Part shown: positions 58,401 through 64,000 of the stretch, piece by piece
Numbering within the stretch: position 1 is the stretch's first letter
How the letters are laid out: every line of letters starts with the position of its first letter
NCBI GenBank assembly: GCA_037903355.1
Contig: JBAJFE010000029.1
Span: forward strand, 1,240,001-1,304,000
Length of the DNA stretch: 64,000 bases
Reading direction: 5' to 3'
Source: Trichuris trichiura
Taxonomy: Eukaryota; Nematoda; Enoplea; Trichinellida; Trichuridae
The notes under the pieces: model-generated
What the model saw: the letters and a program-made list of their open reading frames with translations, nothing else
Databases searched by the model: none
Told to the model about the DNA's origin: nothing
Position numbers and translations under genes: made by a program

Positions 58401-61400
58401 TATTGAACGAAATTGACTTGTTAAACGCTTTTCTTTCAGGCAGAGCCCGGCAAATTGGTTTGTCTCCAAAAGGAACAAGTTCGGCGCCGTTTTGTTTGCC
58501 ATATAATTTAAGGGGATTTTGGTGAGAAGGGAAGAAATTTGCCTTAATAGGGAAGGATAAATACTGCGGGGAAAAATCGAGCAGAGATACTGTTTTCTTG
58601 ATGGCTAAAAAATGATGACCTTTTCAAATGGGATTTCATATGAGTTTACAGGACGTGCATGCTACATTGCACGTTATGTGCCACCAGGGATCTAAAAAGT
58701 GAACTTTGCAGCCCCGCTTGCGGTTCCTTGCTTTTCTAAAGTTTCAACTGTTGCCAACCACGCCGATATAATCTTGGAAGCATTGTTAATAGTTGCACCT
58801 CTTTGTTGCGACGGTAATGGATTGATTTTTTTTTACTGTTGTTGTAAAGTCAGCTATTTTGCCGTTACGCTTTCAGGGCAAAAAGAGTTTGTAAATGCGT
58901 GCTGGGTAACAATTTTTGATTGCGTCGGAGCTGCTAGTGGCGTGATTGACCAAGAAAGACATTACGCACTTTGTGAGCGATGCGCCATTTGGTTCGGTCA
59001 TTTTTTGCAAAGATGTCAAGTTCGTGCTGACGAACTGACGGTAAAAGAAAGCTTGCTGAATTTCATTTCGTGTTTTTCGTTTTCGTCTTCAGGTTTTGTT
59101 GAGCCTTCTCGTGCCTCGTTATATGCACTTTCCTCTTTTGCAACTTCCTGTTGTCGAAGAAAACCAGCGCACTGTGTCTCTTGTTGGTCTCTACTTCATT
59201 TCCATTGTTTTATCCAAAGATCGAGCTAGTTCAGTTCGTTCAAGAAAATTGAAAAGTTGGTATAAATGCGATTTACGGCGACTTTATTTTATTGCTTGAC
59301 GCAGTGTACAATTTTCAGGTTAAATACAAATCTTGATCAGATTGTGAAATTTCTAGTGTTGGATGACTGTGCTGCGCAGTTGTTAGCCTGCTTTTATGAA
59401 GAGGCTGTGATGCTATTGGCTGACGACTACTGTTACGCATTATATTATGCTTGGCGCAGTGTTGTTACTTCTCTTTTGCACAATTGGGATAAAGTAAGCT
59501 GTTGCCGTTTCTTACGCCCTTAGCAGCTTCTGAGAATAGGTTGAGAAAGATGCAGCATCAAAGTTATGGCTGTGGCTGTCATACGCCTTTAGGCATGCTC
59601 CATATCTGAACAAGCAGGTGAGTTGAATTTGTACTGCGCCTCGTTATTCGACACATCCTTAATTAGGTTGAATTAAAGTACGTTTTTAACCACTGGACAT
59701 TGCTGCTTGACGTATGTCCGTCTACTTGCTTTGAAATGTTGTGCATCCAACTAATCGATATGGCAGAATTGTCTGCTAATTGCAACTTGCCTGGCCAGGT
59801 ATTTAAGGGCGGCTAGATTTATTTGCAATAGAGCTAAAGTTTTCTTTGGTTCATCGTTAGAATGCCATATTTTTACACTGCTGCACTAAAATGCTGTCCA
59901 TTTTGGTAAGTAAATTGAGTTTCCGCGCAGGGGGAGCAATAAACTGGCCATCTCCGGAAGTTCCTTCAAAGACTTCGCGGCAAGAATGTGGACACGTGTG
60001 CCTTCGTTTCTACTGCTTTCTAGTGCGCACTTTCGCGACCGAATTACAAGAACGTAACCATGCAGTAAGTGCTGGAATGTTCTATCATGTTATAGTTTTC
60101 TGTAAATTGGTTGGATTTGGATTGTCATTTGCGCTTTTAGTTTTCAGCGTCTGATGAGACAACATTGATTGCTCTGTTTCAATTTGTAAAGGATGTCTGT
60201 TTGACAATTCGCGATCGTAACGAAATCATTGTCGTTTTGAAGCAACTGACTGCTTCTGTTAGTCGTTTGGTGGTGATCAGTGATTCGTTTGTTCAATTTT
60301 CGAAAAGGTCCCTGCTTGAACAGGTTAGTCGCATTGACATTTTTTGTTTTTTTGAGTATCCCGTTTGTTGAACAAGAATTTCTATTGATGCTTTATCTTG
60401 GTGTGAATTCACTTTCCGCAACGTTTCTAGGTTTATTCTCAATTTTTCTTTAGCATTGTCAATGTATTTGTTGAACATCAGATGCTTCTTAACGGATCTG
60501 TGGGTTTTCATGATGGAGTTTGTTCCTTATGGCTTTGTCTTGCCTGTTGATGATTTCTGAAATAACCGAAGCAAGTGCCCTACCAACGAATGGATGAGTA
60601 GTTATTAAGGAAAAATTCAGAACAAACTTAACAGTTTCAGAGCTTTCGGGAACAACCTTGTTCCGTCGTCAACGATGATGGTAATGTGAGATTTACTCCG
60701 ATGATAGGGTATTTATAGGCCTGGGAGGGGCGCCAGTCCATATGGAATAACCTGTCGTCGGTCGTTGAACATTTCTCTCAATGGTCACTCGACCTGCACC
60801 TGGCGATTATTTGCAGCGAGAGCCTTTTCCGCCTTAGGCAAATAAAGGAGTCCTGTTCATTCGCAATAACATGTCCATTAACCGTGACAAAAGGGTGGAG
60901 GTCAGTTCGATATGGATATCTGTTATCAGTAAAACGGGTTGTTGTTCCATACCGACTGGCGCCCCTCCCAGGCCTATAAATACCCTATCATCGGAGTAAA
61001 TCTTACATTACTATCATCGCTGACGACGGAACAAGGTTGTTCCCGAAAGCTCCGAAACTGTTACGTTTGTTCTGAATTTTTCTTTAATAACTGCTCATCC
61101 ATTGGTTGGTAGGGCATTTGCTTCCGTTATTTCAGAAATCATCAACGGGCAAGACAAAGTGTTAAGGAACAAACTCCGTCAATGTATTTATAACAATGGG
61201 AGAAGTCCTGCTCATCGAGTGTGTAATTGATTTATCAAATTCAAGTAACCAGAATAAACCGAGTAAATGACGTTAACGTGGTGTTCCATCGATACGGTCA
61301 ACACCGTTTCCTTGCTTTTTCAAACCTTCAAATTTTGGTCAGGCAATAACCCAGCCCTTATTGAGCATTGCTATTTAGGAACTCCAACTTCGTCCTTCTT

Positions 61401-64000
61401 AGCGGCTTACGGATTCGTTAATAAGCGAGAAGCTTCGTTCTTAGTCTTAGGATTCTGTATGCATACTCCGTCAAAGCAGCTGGTGCCGCCTATTTCGTTG
61501 GTACGTTTAGTCTTGAGCACTGGGTGCTTCGTAACGGGATGGGATTTCATAGTGTACGGTCTTCTACGGCTTTTCCCGTTTATCTGTTGTGCTTGTATCT
61601 GTAAGTTAGACGAAACAGCTGCTCTACCAACGGATGGATGAGCCGTTATTAAGAAAAGTTGTACAGATGTCAATGCACTCAACTGTTTTGCAGCTGTTTC
61701 GTCTAAGTTACAGATACAAGCACAACAGATAAACGGGAAAAGCTGTAGAAGACCGTACACTATGGTACGTTTAATCCTAATATTTATTCCGAAGTGTTAT
61801 TGACAACTTATAATGAAAAAATCTTCGAAGTACTGTTATTTGAAGCGGAGAAAAACAATGTGCTCTTTCTCGAATGTTTTTATCGAAGCAGATAAAATGG
61901 TTATCCTCAAAGCTGGCTGCTTTGTTTTCCTTCTGCCGTATTTCTGTTACATCAGAAGTTTTTAAAGCTGACCCATCCTAATGTAGCGGCATGTTAGAGG
62001 GCAGGCCTTTGGGATACATCCTGTCTTACCTTCAGCTTAGTTTATCACTCCTTTAAACTGCAGCGGCAAAATCGATTTCGTCTTTGTTAAACATCCCATG
62101 CTTAGCCAGTTGTTGAAATGTTGTTTTGCAATTGACGATGTCAGTAAAAAATTCAGGATTGCGTGGGCATTGTTCTGATTAGTGGGTTCCAAGGTGGTGC
62201 GCAACTACTTTTTTCCAAAGATTCTGGATAGAGGAGATGCAACTTTTCAAATTAAAGTATGGGGAATCACTAACGACCTTATGTTTTCTGGTAGTAACAT
62301 AGTCCCTAAGTGTTCAACGCAATTTTCCAAGTAATCAATGAGCCATTGGAATGCCGCTGGCTTTTCGCTTAGCGTAGCCGACGAAGAGAAATGATGCCTA
62401 CACTGGTGCAAAGTACGTTCGGCTTTGTCAAGGCATAATAGAATTTATTAAGTAAAACCTGCGTTTGTTATAGGGTTAAATTTGAAAATGAAGTTAAAAG
62501 GTGAATAGCACGGTGCTTGGCGTAATGATTTGCAGCAAAAAAGTCAGCCTGAACTTTGGTAATTTTAGATATATTCTTGTGTACAAGTTTGCCTGGCAAC
62601 AGTAAAGAAGCGCTACCATGGCCCATATAATCCTGCTTTTTTGCAAATAATCGCTCAGTTGCTGACAACGCTCCTTTGCCATAAGTATGGGAACATGCGA
62701 AGACTTGCTTTTCGCTTCTGGCAGCAAACTTTCCGTTGTTGCCCTCTGACTCTGCCTTGCTTAAGACGGCTAAAGTGAGAATTGATCAAGAGAAGTTCCA
62801 GCTTGCATTTGTAATGTTTAGAGATGCGTTAGAACGGTCTTCTTCATTGTCATGTCTAAGTGACAGTTCGCCAGAAATAGAGTGGTCAACTTCTGCAACA
62901 GGTACTTCCGTGCCTCTTTGTACCTCAAAGAGTCTGAGCCCGGTGGGTAACCGTTGAACATGTATATTTTTGTTCAAGTCTTAAGTTTCATTTGAAATAT
63001 TGTTTGTTCCCATATTTTTGTTGAAACATGATTGCATGCTTGTGATGCTGTCCTTGAATGAGAAAAATGAGGCAGTGAGTTTATCAAAGAAGCCGTCAAA
63101 GAATTGCAAGTACATTTCAGTAAGCAAAGTCGCTTCAATTAATTGCCTGACCTCCCAGCATTGTCACAACGTGCACGTTTCTTATCCTTATAATTGCGCT
63201 AACCTCAGTGTTGCCTCATAGAGTGAAAATGTGCGTTTGAGATATGCGAAAGGTGTGCGTAAGCTTTTGAGAAATACAGCGTCGTAAAAGACGTTTCGGC
63301 TTACTACGGGGAAATTAGGAGACCAAGTATCAGCTGTCATAATTTTCCACTTATTCTGGCATTTTGCATAAAGCAGCCTATTTCTGACAGCTGCTGTACA
63401 AGATGTAGCAATACTTGGGAGAGATGGAGCAGAGGTGTTTTAATAGTTTGTCAAAGATTACACGTTTGTCGCTTTTGTATCGTTTTTTAGCCACTGAATG
63501 GGAACATGACTTGCAATTCTGTTTTATCGAAAAAACGCTTGAAAGATGCTGAAAATGTTTCTACCAAACGCCGATTCGTTGTTTCTGGCCACGCAAATGA
63601 TCATCTTGTTGACACTCGAAGGCAGTTGCTTCCTGGAAAAGATAGCGAAGTGAGTACTCTCTTCATGAGACCATGCATTTGCTTCTCTTTTTTGGTATGC
63701 TTTTCAAAAGCAGTGGTTAAAGGCTAAAAGCTGCAGCCATGCTTGGTCGAATGGAAATGGGATAGTACTAGTTGCTGTCACTAATATGAAGGCAGATTAC
63801 TGCAAGCCATCCTATCCTACGCTAGGATAATCGCTGTTGTATGAATAGCGTTTTATTTTGCAACGTTTTTTAAAATCATTAATGACGTCCTGCTTGCCTG
63901 TCCCGTTAGGTATTATTATTATTATTATTTGCTTTTACATTTGGTCTCACGAAACAAGCCCGTTTCGCGTAAAATAACTCAAATTGCGTGTTTTGCAGGA
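55496..64000 (+). CDS. Rif1-like HEAT-repeat protein, runs off the right edge; one exon split by a PLE
   Basis: Predicted nuclear protein of replication timing and genome stability. Exons joining in phase: 55496-55697, 55749-55944, 56067-56400, 57605-57895, 57942-58113, 58712-58813, 58877-59040, 59093-59259, 59319-59493, 59540-59617, 59667-59798, 59861-60064, 60141-60323, then 60431-60469 plus 61190-61220 (one exon interrupted by the insertion 60470-61189), 61343-61500 and 63491-63649. Extra coding-like blocks at 56955-57170 and about 62720-62950 are not placed. The Rif1 call rests on the WW-containing repeat (RLIKMKSWWNLLLNFREHL, then VCYPFLKF) and on the order of later helices (TTLIALFQFVKDV, SIVNVF, EASFLVLGF), which follow vertebrate Rif1. 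The C-terminal half is outside the window; no RVxF or SILK PP1 motif is seen. TTTTGCAG at the very end marks the next exon. Confidence 0.72.
56472..56898. mobile_element. Foldback Penelope-like element, family 2, in a Rif1-like intron
   Basis: Near-perfect palindrome bounded by an 11-bp duplication AGAAATTTGTT (56472-56482, 56888-56898). The arms carry GTCTTTTACGGCTTTTCCCG, CTCTACCAACGGATGGATGA and GTACAGATGTCAATGCACTC. The right arm keeps a full ribozyme core (56668-56705); the left arm lost its CTGACGA half where the arms meet. The right tail is TGTAACGGGTTGAATTTTC in complement. Host exons 3 and 5 flank it and still join in phase. Confidence 0.92.
56668..56705 (+). ncRNA. Hammerhead-ribozyme-like motif, core intact, sense to host gene
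   Basis: Stem I strand TCA, CTGACGA, unpaired C, stem GGAAC/GTTCC with a 6-nt loop, GAAA, GC, TT, stem I strand TGA. Stem I differs from the family 1 copies (CTG/CGG) but still pairs, a compensated change. It is in the same orientation as the Rif1-like transcript, inside an intron. Confidence 0.75.
60638..60675 (-). ncRNA. Hammerhead-ribozyme-like motif, one core change
   Basis: Minus strand: TTGACGA (C3 changed to T), unpaired C, 7-bp stem GGAACAA/TTGTTCC with a GG loop, an extra C, GAAA, GC, TC, stem I TCG/TGA. Antisense to the host gene. Confidence 0.6.
60755..60955 (+). pseudogene. PLE endonuclease C-terminus, frameshifted
   Basis: VVEHFSQWSLDLHLAIICSE and then LFRLRQIKES match the segment VEHA...LDPHPKIICHETLLHLRRIKEA of the copy at 45391. 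The match continues in a second frame with NNMSINRDKRVEVSSIW (compare STINRDNGVAVSEVW). The frame change and missing upstream part show a decayed copy. No GIY-YIG motif is left. Confidence 0.75.
61017..61055 (+). ncRNA. Hammerhead-ribozyme-like motif, core intact, sense to host gene
   Basis: Stem I strand TCG, CTGACGA (61020-61026), unpaired C, 7-bp stem GGAACAA/TTGTTCC, an extra C, GAAA, GC, TC, stem I strand CGA. Stems I and II again differ from the other families but pair. If the Rif1-like transcript reads through the element, this ribozyme is in cleaving orientation. Confidence 0.72.
61499..61773. mobile_element. Foldback Penelope-like element, family 2, at a splice donor
   Basis: Bounded by an 11-bp duplication TGGTACGTTTA (61499-61509, 61763-61773). 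The duplicated target is the end of the Rif1-like exon 61343-61500 plus its GTACGT donor, so the donor stays at the left edge. The arms carry GTCTTCTACGGCTTTTCCCG and CTCTACCAACGGATGGATGA (left arm only). They are asymmetrical and no ribozyme remains. The tail is CTTGAGCACTGGGTGCTTCG. Confidence 0.9.
63909..63931. repeat. ATT microsatellite
   Basis: About seven tandem ATT units. A shorter run of the same repeat lies at about 48536-48551 just after the gene ends there. No function is suggested. Confidence 0.8.

Larger units (their letters stand above)
60458..61189. mobile_element. Penelope-like element, family 3, inserted in a coding exon
   Basis: Bounded by a 12-bp duplication GTCAATGTATTT (60458-60469, 61178-61189). 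The tail TTGAACATCAGATGCTTCTT follows the left duplication. The arms hold CTTTGTCTTGCC and the shared motif CCTACCAACGAATGGATGAG (left) or its complement (right). Two ribozyme-like cores lie at 60638-60675 (minus) and 61017-61055 (plus). Between them is a remnant of the PLE endonuclease C-terminus and a second inverted repeat around GGCGCCAGTC. It interrupts the Rif1-like reading frame between SIVNVF and ITMGEVLL; the inserted frame meets TGA at 60548. Confidence 0.93.

Overview
The window looks like genomic DNA of a nematode, probably a clade I (Trichuris/Trichinella-type) worm. It has intron-dense genes on both strands, many introns of only about 46-56 nt with GT..AG ends, a nematode-style lipocalin-domain gene, and animal genes such as integrin alpha, Rif1, mitoferrin and RPL24. 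The species is inferred, not proven. All exon borders were read by eye from splice signals and reading-frame phase; no search was run.

Layout. Positions 706-11178 (minus) carry most of an integrin alpha subunit from its signal peptide onward; the 3' end lies beyond the left edge. Positions 15760-26722 (minus) carry a coiled-coil protein ending in a pericentrin/AKAP450 (PACT) centrosome-targeting domain. A solo LTR with a perfect 5-bp target duplication is at 27668-28071. Positions 29631-34572 (plus) encode a membrane-anchored type B carboxylesterase, followed tail to tail by a secreted protein with a C-terminal lipocalin domain (34777-37341, minus). RPL24 is at 41508-43628 (plus). A small one-pass membrane protein (45026-46411, minus) lies just downstream of mitoferrin (46546-47978, minus). 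An unrecognised gene is at 48571-49225 (minus). A 128-residue protein with a PP1-docking-like motif is at 53728-54214 (minus). A Rif1-like HEAT-repeat gene runs from 55496 off the right edge (plus).

The most striking content is mobile DNA. At least a dozen insertions belong to several related families of Penelope-like retroelements (PLEs). Most are long foldback (palindromic) copies flanked by 9-13 bp target-site duplications. They share a terminal motif, an internal motif around CTACCAACGGATGGATGAG, and in several copies a compact hammerhead-ribozyme-like core whose stems change in a compensated way between copies. Two copies keep the GIY-YIG endonuclease end of the PLE protein. One copy (60458-61189) splits a coding exon of the Rif1-like gene: removing it and one target duplication restores a 70-nt exon that fits both neighbours in phase. 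A decayed pogo/Tigger-type DNA transposon (19443-20331) sits in an intron of the PACT gene.

The genes are ordinary housekeeping or cell-surface genes with no evident shared pathway. What links them is the repeated use of their introns, and in one case an exon, as PLE insertion sites.
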